Position numbers and translations under genes: made by a program. Below, piece after piece: positions 16,069 to 22,369 of a stretch of 22,369 nucleotides of DNA; within the stretch, counting starts at the first letter, position 1; every line of letters begins with the position of its first letter. A model generated the notes under the pieces. The model was not told where the DNA came from. It was given only the letters and a program-made list of their open reading frames with translations, and did no database searches. Source of the DNA: Gemmatimonadota bacterium (GTDB lineage Bacteria; Gemmatimonadota; Gemmatimonadetes; Longimicrobiales; Gaopeijiaceae); the NCBI GenBank assembly GCA_002731735.1, contig PCCM01000018.1:2881-25249 (forward strand), written 5' to 3'.

Positions 16069-16217
16069 GACACATCCTCTTGGCTAGCAACGGCTCTCGG
16101 ATCATCTTCGCCGTCTATGGGCGCGGGCGCTAGCGCCGCTCTCGACCTATGATTAGAACCGATCAAGACCGAAACGGGCTCCGGCTCGTTCTTTTGCGTC
16201 GTCAGCCAGGAGGGACC
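16069..16217. promoter_or_regulatory. Divergent intergenic region upstream of the glucose-dehydrogenase-like gene
   Basis: If the PQQ enzyme starts at 16218, this region is about 150 bases long and serves the divergent 16068 gene as well. The only signals I can name are the ribosome-binding sites of the two genes. No clear promoter hexamers or inverted repeats were seen. Confidence 0.35.
16208..16214 (+). promoter_or_regulatory. Ribosome-binding site that favours the GTG start at 16218
   Basis: AGGAGGG lies four bases (after AGGAGG) before an in-frame GTG at 16218. The upstream in-frame ATG at 16149 has no such sequence, and starting there would put 23 extra charged residues before the signal peptide. 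Confidence 0.6.
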
Positions 16218-18224
16218 GTGCCACCAAGAAGCGCTCGACTCCGTCTGTGGGCCGCATCGTTGGGATTGATGCTGGCGCTGCCGGCCGCGGTTGTGGGGCA
16301 GGCGGGAGCAGCCGACGGCGAGTGGCATTACTACGGCGGCGACGCCGGCGGCACCCGGTACGCCCCTCTGGATCAGATCGACCGGGACAACGTCGCCGAT
16401 CTGGAGATCAAGTGGCGCTGGAGCGCCGCCAACTTCGGTGCGAGCCCCGAGATCAACTCCCAGGTGACGCCGTTGATGGTCGATGGAGTCCTCTACGCGA
16501 CGGCCGGTACACGCCGCAACGTCGTAGCCATCGACGCAGCCACGGGCGAGACCCTCTGGATGTGGCGCATCGACGAGGGGACCCGCGGCGAAGACGCGCC
16601 CCGCAAGAACCACCGGGGCGTCTCCTATTGGACTGACGGGGTCGCCGAGCGCATCATCTACATCACCCCCGGATACCGTCTGGTCTCGCTCGACGCGCAG
16701 ACCGGCCGCCCTGACCTGGGGTTCGGCGAGGAAGGCATCGTCGATCTTTTCGAGGGGCTTGACCGGCCGCGTCCGCCCGACGGTCGCATCGGAGCCTCAT
16801 CACCGCCGATGATCGTGGGAGACGTCGCGGTGATTGGCGGTGCCCTGAGCGCGTTTGCCCCCAGCAGGGAAAACATCGCCGGGTTCGTGCGCGGCTACGA
16901 CGTCCGGACCGGCGAGCGGCGGTGGATCTTCCACACCGTCCCACTCGCGGGTGAGTTCGGGAACGAGACCTGGGAAGACGACTCGTGGCGCTACACCGGT
17001 AACACTGCCGTCTGGGCGCCGATGTCCGCGGACCTGGAGCTCGGCTACGTCTACCTCCCGGTTGAGACGCCGACCAACGACCTCTACGGCGGTGACCGCC
17101 CGGGCGACAACCTCTTCGCCGAGAGCCTGGTGGCCCTTGACGCGGAGACCGGCGAGCGCGTCTGGCATTTCCAGTTCATCCACCACGGGATTTGGGATTG
17201 GGACATTCCGACAGCGCCCATGCTTCTCGACGTCACCGTGGACGGCCGGGAGATCAAGGCGGTGGCGCAGGTGACGAAGCAGGCGTGGACCTACGTCTTC
17301 GATCGAGAGACCGGCGAGCCGGTGTGGCCGATCGAGGAGCGAGCTGTCCCCCAGTCGGCCGTGCCAGGGGAACAGACGTCAGCCACACAGCCGTTTCCAA
17401 CCAAGCCCGAGCCGTTCGATCGACAGGGGCTCTCGTTCGACGACCTGATCGACTTCACCCCCGAGCTGCGAGCCGAAGCCGAACGGATCGCGTCGGAATA
17501 CCGGTTGGGCCCCATCTTCACGCCGCCGTCGTTGGTGGGGGCCGACGGTCTCAGGGGCACGCTCATGCTGCCTGCGATGACGGGCGGTGCAAACTGGCAA
17601 GGCGGCGCGGTGGATGCGGAAACCGGCATCCTCTACGTCAGCTCGGTCACGAACCCGATGCGGGTGGTTCCGCGCGCTCCAGGCCGACAGCTCGAGGTGC
17701 CGGGCGGCGCACAGCCGGTGGGTGGAGGCCGTCCTCCGCCCGCCGCTGCGCCGGCAGGGGGTCAGGCGCGGACGGGCCCGCGGGGCTGCGGGGCGATGGG
17801 CCCGCAAGGCCTACCGCTAGTCAATCCGCCCTGGGGACGGATCACCGCGATCGATCTCAACAGTGGCGAGCACATCTGGATGGTGCCCAACGGAGACACC
17901 CCGGACTGCGTCAAGAATCATCCTGCACTCCAGGGGATCGACATCCCGCCGACCGGCAAGGCCGAACGGGGCGGCATCCTCGTGACGAAGACGCTGGTCT
18001 TTGCCGGCGAAGGCTCGGGCCTGTTTGCGGCGCCACGAGAAACGGGCGGACCCATGTTCCGGGCGTATGACAAGCAGAGCGGCGATGTGATCGCCGAGTT
18101 CGAGCTCCCGGCCAATCAGAGCGGTCTGCCGATGACGTACATGGTGGATGGGACGCAGTACATCGTGGTCGCTGTGAGCGCGAGGGACCACCCTTCGGAG
18201 CTGGTGGCACTCGCGGTGCAGTAG
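16218..18224 (+). CDS. Exported PQQ-dependent dehydrogenase, membrane glucose dehydrogenase-like, without haem domain
   Basis: From the GTG at 16218 the protein has 668 residues and a normal signal peptide (about residues 1-29, AAVVGQAG). The frame also opens at an ATG at 16149, which is less likely. The rest is an eight-bladed quinoprotein propeller of the glucose/quinate dehydrogenase type. Catalytic Asp327 sits in HHGIWDWDIP, and Lys354 lies 27 residues later, matching Asp466/Lys493 of E. coli Gcd. The membrane helices of Gcd are absent, and there is no cytochrome domain, so electrons must leave by a separate carrier. A Pro/Gly-rich insert (about 494-525, PVGGGRPPPAAAPAGG) lies before the last blades. 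The PON-like lactonase gene converges on it 47 bases away, a sensible partner for an enzyme making lactones. The substrate is not proven. Confidence 0.88.
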   Translation: MPPRSARLRLWAASLGLMLALPAAVVGQAGAADGEWHYYGGDAGGTRYAPLDQIDRDNVADLEIKWRWSAANFGASPEINSQVTPLMVDGVLYATAGTRRNVVAIDAATGETLWMWRIDEGTRGEDAPRKNHRGVSYWTDGVAERIIYITPGYRLVSLDAQTGRPDLGFGEEGIVDLFEGLDRPRPPDGRIGASSPPMIVGDVAVIGGALSAFAPSRENIAGFVRGYDVRTGERRWIFHTVPLAGEFGNETWEDDSWRYTGNTAVWAPMSADLELGYVYLPVETPTNDLYGGDRPGDNLFAESLVALDAETGERVWHFQFIHHGIWDWDIPTAPMLLDVTVDGREIKAVAQVTKQAWTYVFDRETGEPVWPIEERAVPQSAVPGEQTSATQPFPTKPEPFDRQGLSFDDLIDFTPELRAEAERIASEYRLGPIFTPPSLVGADGLRGTLMLPAMTGGANWQGGAVDAETGILYVSSVTNPMRVVPRAPGRQLEVPGGAQPVGGGRPPPAAAPAGGQARTGPRGCGAMGPQGLPLVNPPWGRITAIDLNSGEHIWMVPNGDTPDCVKNHPALQGIDIPPTGKAERGGILVTKTLVFAGEGSGLFAAPRETGGPMFRAYDKQSGDVIAEFELPANQSGLPMTYMVDGTQYIVVAVSARDHPSELVALAVQ

Positions 18225-18241
18225 CGTCGGGTTGGACCAGT

Positions 18242-18277
18242 CGGTAAGCGCTCTACAGCCGTTTCAAGCGCTTACCG
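18242..18277. terminator. Perfect 11-bp inverted repeat between convergent genes
   Basis: CGGTAAGCGCT (18242-18252) is repeated in reverse complement as AGCGCTTACCG (18267-18277) around a 14-base loop. It sits 17 bases after the stop of the PQQ dehydrogenase gene and includes the stop codon of the lactonase gene (18272-18274). Lying between two convergent genes, it may act as a terminator for both. There is no T-run on either side, so a protein-binding or RNA-processing site is also possible. Confidence 0.5.
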
Positions 18278-19264
18278 GGGAAAGCGGGCGATTCCAAGGC
18301 TACCGTTGATACCACCAATCCAGATCTCGCCACTGACATCGATCGCCACGGTTCCCACCCTGAAAAAATCATTACCCTTGTAGTCGACCAACTGTCGGAC
18401 AGCGAACGTATTCGGATCGACCTCGGCGACGCGGGCGGCGGCCAGTTCACAGGGGTCGGGCCCTGCACAACGGGTCACGTGACCGGCGACGATCACCTTG
18501 CCATCGGGTCCCCAGCGCACGTTGTCGACGTTGAAGCCAACAGGGATCGGATCGACTTGAACCGGGGTTTGGCCACGCGACACCCGCACCAGCGCCCGGT
18601 CACTCCAACCGCCGACGTAAAACCATCGCCCGTCATCTGAGGAAACCAGGCCATTGGGACCGCGCATCTGGCTGCCCGGCACCTCGATCCAGCCAGTCGT
18701 CGGACGCCATTCCCAGAGTTCTCCGCCCGATGTGTCGAAATTGGTGGCTCCAAGATACCCGCCGGGTAAGGCCGTAATGGAATTGATGCGCCGGGTGCCT
18801 TCCGGCGCAGGGATACAACCGATCCATTTCATAGTGGGAAGGGCGCCACCGGCATCCAGTTCAAAGACCTCGATGGCTTCGCGCGCGCCGTGGCCAACCA
18901 CGTAGAGCGTGTGCAGACTGCCGCTGCCTTGCCGTAGTGTCAGTCCATGTGGTTGAAACACGGTGTTCGGCCCAGGGCAGCCGCGATAGGTGTCCCTGTC
19001 GTGCTGCGGTGGCAAGGCACCCGCGGGAAAGATTTCCCGGGTGCTGTGGTCGCGAGTGTCAACCGCGTAGATCGGGCCTTCCGAATCGGAGTATCGTCCG
19101 GAAGCGATCACCCAAGAGGTGCCCGGAACCTGGTAAAGGTCTTCTGGGTTGGTGGTACCGCACACGAACTTGACGATACCGTCTGGCTCACAGGTCTGGG
19201 CAATGAGAGCGTTCGTGCCGAGAGGGGCCAGCGACAAAGCCAGGGACAAGATCAATCGTGGCAT
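18272..19264 (-). CDS. Exported paraoxonase/SMP-30-like lactonase (beta-propeller)
   Basis: Starting at the ATG at 19264 gives 330 residues with a clean signal peptide (to about residue 23, NALIAQ). The propeller carries blocks that line up with human paraoxonase 1: NPEDL (Glu53 site), QPHGLTL (His115), INSITAL (Asn168), GPNGLVSSDDG (Asn224) and VDNVRW (Asp269/Asn270). Four or five calcium ligands and the histidine thus seem present, supporting a calcium-dependent lactonase or arylesterase. It could hydrolyse aldonolactones made by the PQQ sugar dehydrogenases nearby, or acyl-homoserine lactones; the sequence does not decide. The frame extends upstream to 19321, but a strong ribosome-binding site (GGAGGT) six bases before 19264 and the signal peptide favour the shorter form. 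Confidence 0.78.
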   Translation of the reverse strand: MPRLILSLALSLAPLGTNALIAQTCEPDGIVKFVCGTTNPEDLYQVPGTSWVIASGRYSDSEGPIYAVDTRDHSTREIFPAGALPPQHDRDTYRGCPGPNTVFQPHGLTLRQGSGSLHTLYVVGHGAREAIEVFELDAGGALPTMKWIGCIPAPEGTRRINSITALPGGYLGATNFDTSGGELWEWRPTTGWIEVPGSQMRGPNGLVSSDDGRWFYVGGWSDRALVRVSRGQTPVQVDPIPVGFNVDNVRWGPDGKVIVAGHVTRCAGPDPCELAAARVAEVDPNTFAVRQLVDYKGNDFFRVGTVAIDVSGEIWIGGINGSLGIARFPR

Positions 19265-19270
19265 GACACC

Positions 19271-19276
19271 ACCTCC
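19271..19276 (-). promoter_or_regulatory. Ribosome-binding site of the PON-like lactonase
   Basis: GGAGGT on the minus strand, six bases before the ATG at 19264. It decides between this start and an in-frame ATG at 19321 that would add 19 residues ahead of the signal peptide. Confidence 0.65.
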
Positions 19277-19364
19277 GAGGGCTGTGTTCAGGCGGGTGAC
19301 GGGATCGGGCATGGGGGGCAAGATGCGGCTCGGACGGGTGCGGGTGCAAGCGCCTCAAGCGCTG

Positions 19365-19400
19365 ACTTGTGATAAACATGCTAACATGTTTATCACAAGT
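19365..19400. promoter_or_regulatory. Perfect 16-bp-arm palindrome, probable operator/promoter of the ribbon-helix-helix gene
   Basis: ACTTGTGATAAACATG is followed by CTAA and then its exact reverse complement CATGTTTATCACAAGT, ending five bases before the ATG at 19406. Antitoxins of the VapB/FitA type usually bind inverted repeats upstream of their own gene, so this is the expected place for an operator. The palindrome also contains a weak promoter-like pair, TTGTGA (19367-19372) and TATCAC (19391-19396) with an 18-base spacer, and by symmetry the same pair on the other strand. It stands out as AT-rich in GC-rich surroundings. It could control both the small gene and the divergent lactonase gene. 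Confidence 0.75.
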
Positions 19401-19405
19401 TCATC

Positions 19406-19552
19406 ATGATCCAAATTCGTAATGTGCCGGAGGATCTGCACCGCCGAGCCAAGGCCAAGGCGGCCATGGAGGGAGTGACGCTCTCCGATCTTGCGCTTCG
19501 GGCACTGCGAGAAGCGCTGCGTCGACTGAGCATCGACGAATCGGAGCGCTGA
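19406..19552 (+). CDS. Orphan ribbon-helix-helix (FitA/VapB antitoxin-like) protein, 48 residues
   Basis: The frame runs from ATG 19406 to TGA 19552. The product begins MIQIRNVPEDLHRRAKAKAA and continues MEGVTLSDLALRAL, the classic FitA-like ribbon-helix-helix fold: a DNA-binding strand, then two helices. Antitoxins of this type usually have 70-90 residues, with a C-terminal tail (often PTLEEVL) that wraps the PIN-domain toxin. Here the protein stops just after the second helix (RRLSIDESER), and no VapC/FitB toxin follows. It may be a worn-down antitoxin or a stand-alone DNA-binding regulator. The large palindrome just upstream supports DNA binding and self-regulation. There is no ribosome-binding site, and the promoter-like pair in the palindrome would start transcription nearly at the ATG, so a leaderless mRNA is possible. 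Confidence 0.75.
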   Translation: MIQIRNVPEDLHRRAKAKAAMEGVTLSDLALRALREALRRLSIDESER

Positions 19553-19621
19553 CGCGCCCGGTCATAGGGTGAAAGTTCGGGTGGTACGGTAGGACGCCTT
19601 CCACACGGGAGTAGCTCGGCT

Positions 19622-20962
19622 TCAGCCTCCCCCTCGGTCGATGGTGGGCCGTGCTCGTCGTTCCGCGATGATCCGTGCGTAGTCCTCGTCGGTCAAATAC
19701 GTAACGTTCACGTGCGCGTGATACATCTCGTCGTAGCTGCGCTGCCCCCAGCCGACCCACTGCGTAGGATCCGGGTTGCCACGACCCTCGGCGGTGTTGT
19801 CGTGCCAGGCGGTGATGTGAATCATCGTGCCCGCCGGCAGCACCGGCGCCGAGTCGTCGGTGTACACGTAGTTCACATGCCAGCTGAAATCGAACTCCGC
19901 CACGTGGCTCAGCATCTGAACCTGTCCGTTGGGAAGGATCGCTTCCATAGACATCGCCTTCCCGCGCATGTGCATGTGCGGCTGGTAGTTCTCGAGCCTT
20001 GCCGGCGCCCTCAGCGGAATGTAGGCGTGGTGCATGGTGACCTTCCCCGGCGGGATGTCCAGTGTGGCCATCGCCTGCTGGACTCCAAATGCGGTGGCGT
20101 AAACCCGATACTTCGGCACGTAGCCTCTCGGATGGAACCAGATACCCAACTCCGTCTGAGCCGTAACCTCCTCGCCCACCGAGTGGTAGTGGTTGTCGAA
20201 GGCGATCTGTGACCCGGCCTTCAGCAGCTTGCCCGTGTTCTCGCGAAACTCGTCACCGATCTTCCCGACGGCGAACTCGGTCAGGTAGCTACCGCGACCC
20301 GGCACGTCTACGACCGACTCGAAGTCGCCGGGATCTTCCTGCTGCTGCAGATACACGACAGCGTGATGGGTTACGCGACGACCCTCGAGCGTCGGCCGCA
20401 CTTCCATCCCGGTCACCCATCGGTCCTCGGTGAGCCCGGTCTCGACGATCGGCGTCCACCACTGATCCTGCCCCTCGGCGGCTTGGGTCCAAGGCACGGA
20501 CTTCACGATGAGATCCGGCTCCCGTCCATAACGTTCGGCCATGCGCCACACGTTGTCGGCGGGCCAGTCGACCGCCTGGGGCAGGTCGGCGGGGTTGCCC
20601 TCTGCCGAGCCTGAATCGACCCAGCGGACGATGATATCGATTTCCGCATCACTCAGGGAAATGTCGTTCTGGAAATCCTGGATGCCGACTGTCTTGTCCA
20701 TGTGCCAGGGCGGCATCACCCGGTTGATCACCTTGTCCCTGATCCGGCTAGACCAACGTCGGACCTCCTCGTAGGTCATCAGCGACATCGGCCCCATCTG
20801 ACCGTCGCGGTGACAGCCTTGACAGCTCTGCTGGAGGATTGGAGCGACATCCCTGCTGAACGTGACCTCACCCGTCGTCTGGGCGCTGGCCGATCCAGAG
20901 GCAGTAAGCAGCACCGCAGAAGCCAGCAGGGCTGGCCACGCCGTTCGTATCGTGAATGTCAT
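19622..20962 (-). CDS. Exported cytochrome c / copper type II monooxygenase-like protein
   Basis: The protein (446 residues from the second of two adjacent ATGs) has a signal peptide (to about residue 28), then a cytochrome c domain (CQGCH at about 47-51, MPPWH near 83-87). The C-terminal two-thirds resembles the copper type II ascorbate-dependent (PHM/DBH-like) monooxygenases. Histidine pairs sit where copper ligands are expected: THHAVVYL (about 199-200), NHYHS (about 258 and 260) and PHMHMRG (about 329 and 331). Further histidines near 352, 362 and 387 could contribute. The haem domain may deliver electrons to the copper sites in place of ascorbate; this is inferred. The substrate is unknown. 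Its gene follows the secreted companion gene by about 20 bases, so the two form an operon. The companion should be its partner. Confidence 0.82.
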   Translation of the reverse strand: MTFTIRTAWPALLASAVLLTASGSASAQTTGEVTFSRDVAPILQQSCQGCHRDGQMGPMSLMTYEEVRRWSSRIRDKVINRVMPPWHMDKTVGIQDFQNDISLSDAEIDIIVRWVDSGSAEGNPADLPQAVDWPADNVWRMAERYGREPDLIVKSVPWTQAAEGQDQWWTPIVETGLTEDRWVTGMEVRPTLEGRRVTHHAVVYLQQQEDPGDFESVVDVPGRGSYLTEFAVGKIGDEFRENTGKLLKAGSQIAFDNHYHSVGEEVTAQTELGIWFHPRGYVPKYRVYATAFGVQQAMATLDIPPGKVTMHHAYIPLRAPARLENYQPHMHMRGKAMSMEAILPNGQVQMLSHVAEFDFSWHVNYVYTDDSAPVLPAGTMIHITAWHDNTAEGRGNPDPTQWVGWGQRSYDEMYHAHVNVTYLTDEDYARIIAERRARPTIDRGGG

Positions 20963-20966
20963 CATG

Positions 20967-20972
20967 TCTCCT
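20967..20972 (-). promoter_or_regulatory. Ribosome-binding site that favours the second ATG of the copper monooxygenase
   Basis: AGGAGA on the minus strand is only one base from the ATG at 20965 but at a normal distance from the ATG directly after it (20962). The second Met is therefore the more likely start. Confidence 0.5.
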
Positions 20973-20984
20973 GTCTCCCTACCG

Positions 20985-21839
20985 TTAACGTACCTGTACC
21001 GTTACGTAGCCGTTAGTCCAGCAGCAGAAGAAGCCGCCGGCCATGATGGCGGCCTGGTTGCCGGAATCGTCCCATGCCAGCACACGCAGGACATACTCCC
21101 CTGGCTCGCTGAACGTTGCGGTCGTGACCGCCATGCCGCTCTCATCGATCCTCGGCGTGGCGTTGCCGAACGTAACCGTGCCGGCTCCTCGATACTTGCT
21201 CCACACCACACCGAACCGCGCCGGCCGCGCAGTTGCCCGGGCCTTCCGCACACCGTCGTCGCTCGCCCACACCGTGATCGGGGTCGGCGCCGACACCGCG
21301 GCCGTCAGGTCTGAGCGTACTCCCAGTGGACCCTGACCCGGGCCTCCGTCGGGCCCGCCGAACCTGAGCATGGGCGGTGTGTTCCCGCTCGTCACCTCAT
21401 GGAGCGCGGTGATCTCCCACCCCGGTTCCAAGTGACCCGGAATCTCAATCGTCTCACCGTGCGCGGTCAGGCTCCAGGTCAAGCGCTGATCACCGAAGTC
21501 AGCCGGGACGACCACGGCGAACACGCCGGTCTGCCGTCTCGGGAAAAAATGGGTGGGTTGACCCCGGTCCGCGGGACCCGGCTCGAACATGTTGTCCTCT
21601 CCGACCGGGAGGTCGAGGTCCTCCTCGTAATTCCGGTTGAAGTAGCCGAACACCAGGCTGCGGGTGCCGTCCGGGTTCGGGTACCAGCCTTCGAACGACG
21701 CGGACACGCTCTGCCCGATGGCGTGCGGGAGCGGCGCGTCCGTCCGGGTGTCCTGCGCGCCGGCGACGCGGGGCAGGATCATCACAAGGGTGAGAGTGCC
21801 GCTTACGGCACACAATGTTCGGAGCATTCGCCTCGCCAT
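20985..21839 (-). CDS. Secreted protein of unknown function, partner of the copper monooxygenase
   Basis: Starting at the ATG at 21839 gives 284 residues with a signal peptide (to about residue 29, RVAGAQD). The frame is open to an ATG at 21905, and an ATG at 21827 has a weak GAGG before it, so the start is uncertain. The mature part is beta-rich and reads as a well-kept family: FEGWYPNPDGTRSLVFGYFN, EPGPADRGQPTHFFPRR, VVPADFGDQRLTWSLTAHGE and a last domain like an Ig/PKD module (FSEPGEYVLRVLAWDDSGN). Near the C-terminus two adjacent cysteines (FFCCWTNGY) are notable. I do not recognise a named family. The 19-23-base gap to the copper monooxygenase gene suggests co-transcription and a shared complex or metal/electron role, which is inferred. 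Confidence 0.7.
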   Translation of the reverse strand: MARRMLRTLCAVSGTLTLVMILPRVAGAQDTRTDAPLPHAIGQSVSASFEGWYPNPDGTRSLVFGYFNRNYEEDLDLPVGEDNMFEPGPADRGQPTHFFPRRQTGVFAVVVPADFGDQRLTWSLTAHGETIEIPGHLEPGWEITALHEVTSGNTPPMLRFGGPDGGPGQGPLGVRSDLTAAVSAPTPITVWASDDGVRKARATARPARFGVVWSKYRGAGTVTFGNATPRIDESGMAVTTATFSEPGEYVLRVLAWDDSGNQAAIMAGGFFCCWTNGYVTVQVR

Positions 21840-21938
21840 AAGTTGTACGTTGCCGCTGTACGCTACCAGTGCAAGGTGCGTGAGATCACAGATAACTTGT
21901 AGCATGTCCAGCGACTCAGCGCTACCTGCCTACCGCCC

Positions 21939-22175
21939 TCAAGGCTGGTACTCCGCCGGCAACCTCTGCCACGCCTTGGCCATCCGATCCCACTCTTCGG
22001 GGCAACGCACCGCGCGGTCTTCGGGCAGGGATCCCCCGCCTACCAGCCGGCTGTACTTGATCGGATCGGATCCGTAGATCCAGCACATGACATTGTAGAG
22101 CCTCACGGGACCCCAGAGAGTGCTCGTCTGCGAGTTCGGTGTGTGGGTGCCGATATGCCCGCCACGGCGGCTTAG
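21939..22175 (-). pseudogene. 3' remnant of a DUF4344-type metallopeptidase gene, frame-broken
   Basis: The last 55 or so codons read RLYNVMCWIYGSDPIKY, then LPEDRAVRCPEEWDRMAKAW, which matches the C-terminal end of DUF4344 putative metallopeptidases. Just upstream, the expected block HTELADEHSLG is present but in a different frame. One shift lies at the GGGGTCCC stretch near 22110, and another lies at the CACACACC stretch near 22140. The two nearly cancel. The N-terminal part with the catalytic HE..H region is absent, and a YeeE fragment takes its place. It is a decayed gene, unless the shifts are assembly errors. Confidence 0.5.
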
Positions 22176-22360
22176 GCGCCTCTGTCGCCTCCTCGAATTC
22201 GGAAGAAATCGTTCCGGGTCGGGAGCACTGCTGCGCAGATATGACGCAGGTTCTCGGACACGCCGAACTCGCCGCCAACCCAGAGGAGCAGGGGGACTAC
22301 CAGTCCGATCAGGGGGCCGGCCACATACCATGGCCAGGGTTGAGAAAGCAGCTCGAGCAT
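22172..22360 (-). pseudogene. 5' fragment of a YeeE/YedE sulfur transporter gene
   Basis: The frame starts at 22360 and gives 62 residues. The first about 53 match the N-terminus of the YeeE/YedE (DUF395) family: PWPWYVAGPLIGLVVPLLLW, then LRHICAA and NDFFR. In intact proteins this is followed by a charged loop and several more membrane helices. Here it changes into RIRGGDRGA and a stop. YeeE proteins import thiosulfate or related sulfur compounds and have several hundred residues, so this is a truncated gene. It runs into the DUF4344 remnant in the same direction, which looks like a deletion fusing the two. Its promoter region is outside the window. Confidence 0.6.
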
Positions 22361-22369
22361 CGCTGAAAC

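Noticed and set aside
19553..19621. Toxin gene for the antitoxin-like protein
   Set aside because: Only 69 bases lie before the next gene on the opposite strand, and no PIN-domain sequence is visible on either strand.
1..22369. Mobile element, CRISPR array, tRNA or rRNA
   Set aside because: No transposase, integrase, spaced direct repeats, tRNA-like folds or rRNA sequence were seen on either strand.

Overview
The window looks like a piece of chromosome from a GC-rich, Gram-negative, probably aerobic and uncultured bacterium. Most genes encode exported proteins: signal peptides, one lipobox, periplasmic c-type cytochromes and TlpA/DsbD thiol chemistry. The secreted amidohydrolases in tandem, the secreted CMD-repeat protein, and the cytochrome c/copper monooxygenase with its conserved partner suggest Gemmatimonadota or Acidobacteriota. 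That assignment is an inference from gene content only. No rRNA, tRNA, CRISPR array, integrase or transposase was found.

Layout. Positions 1-2395 hold the end of an unrecognised gene and then an exported PQQ dehydrogenase with an N-terminal cytochrome c domain. Positions 2384-2759 hold a gene-poor stretch with what looks like a relic of a PD40 beta-propeller gene. Positions 2760-4305 encode a DsbD N-terminal-like protein and a TlpA-like thioredoxin. A minus-strand pair follows: a PQQ dehydrogenase lipoprotein with a C-terminal cytochrome c domain (5761-7920), then a secreted hydantoinase-like amidohydrolase (4319-5746). Divergent to it is a cytochrome c-PQQ sugar dehydrogenase fusion (8048-9595). 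Positions 9742-14060 are an overlapping pair of secreted amidohydrolases. One is a 982-residue double-domain protein, the other a shorter protein without the usual metal-binding histidines. A strong hairpin follows. Positions 14181-16068 (minus) encode a secreted protein with three carboxymuconolactone-decarboxylase (CMD) domains, a 48-residue membrane peptide, and a membrane-anchored protein whose anchor is built from a 15-bp tandem repeat.

Positions 16218-19264 hold a glucose-dehydrogenase-like PQQ enzyme facing a paraoxonase/SMP-30-like lactonase, separated by a perfect inverted repeat. A 16-bp-arm palindrome then lies between that lactonase and an orphan 48-residue ribbon-helix-helix (antitoxin-like) gene. 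Positions 19622-21839 (minus) encode a cytochrome c/copper type II monooxygenase-like protein and a secreted companion. The right end (21939-22360) carries two broken genes: the 3' part of a DUF4344 metallopeptidase gene and the 5' part of a YeeE/YedE sulfur transporter gene.

How it may work together. Four quinoproteins and four cytochrome c domains point to periplasmic oxidation of alcohols or sugars feeding electrons to the respiratory chain. The PON-like lactonase could hydrolyse lactones made by the sugar dehydrogenases. The thiol-redox pair could support haem attachment or disulfide control. No PQQ biosynthesis gene is present, so PQQ must come from elsewhere in the genome or from outside. 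Several quinoprotein genes (260-2395, 5761-7920, 8048-9595) look less GC-rich than the amidohydrolase genes beside them, and relics lie near some of their edges, so the region may have been assembled by repeated transfer and loss.
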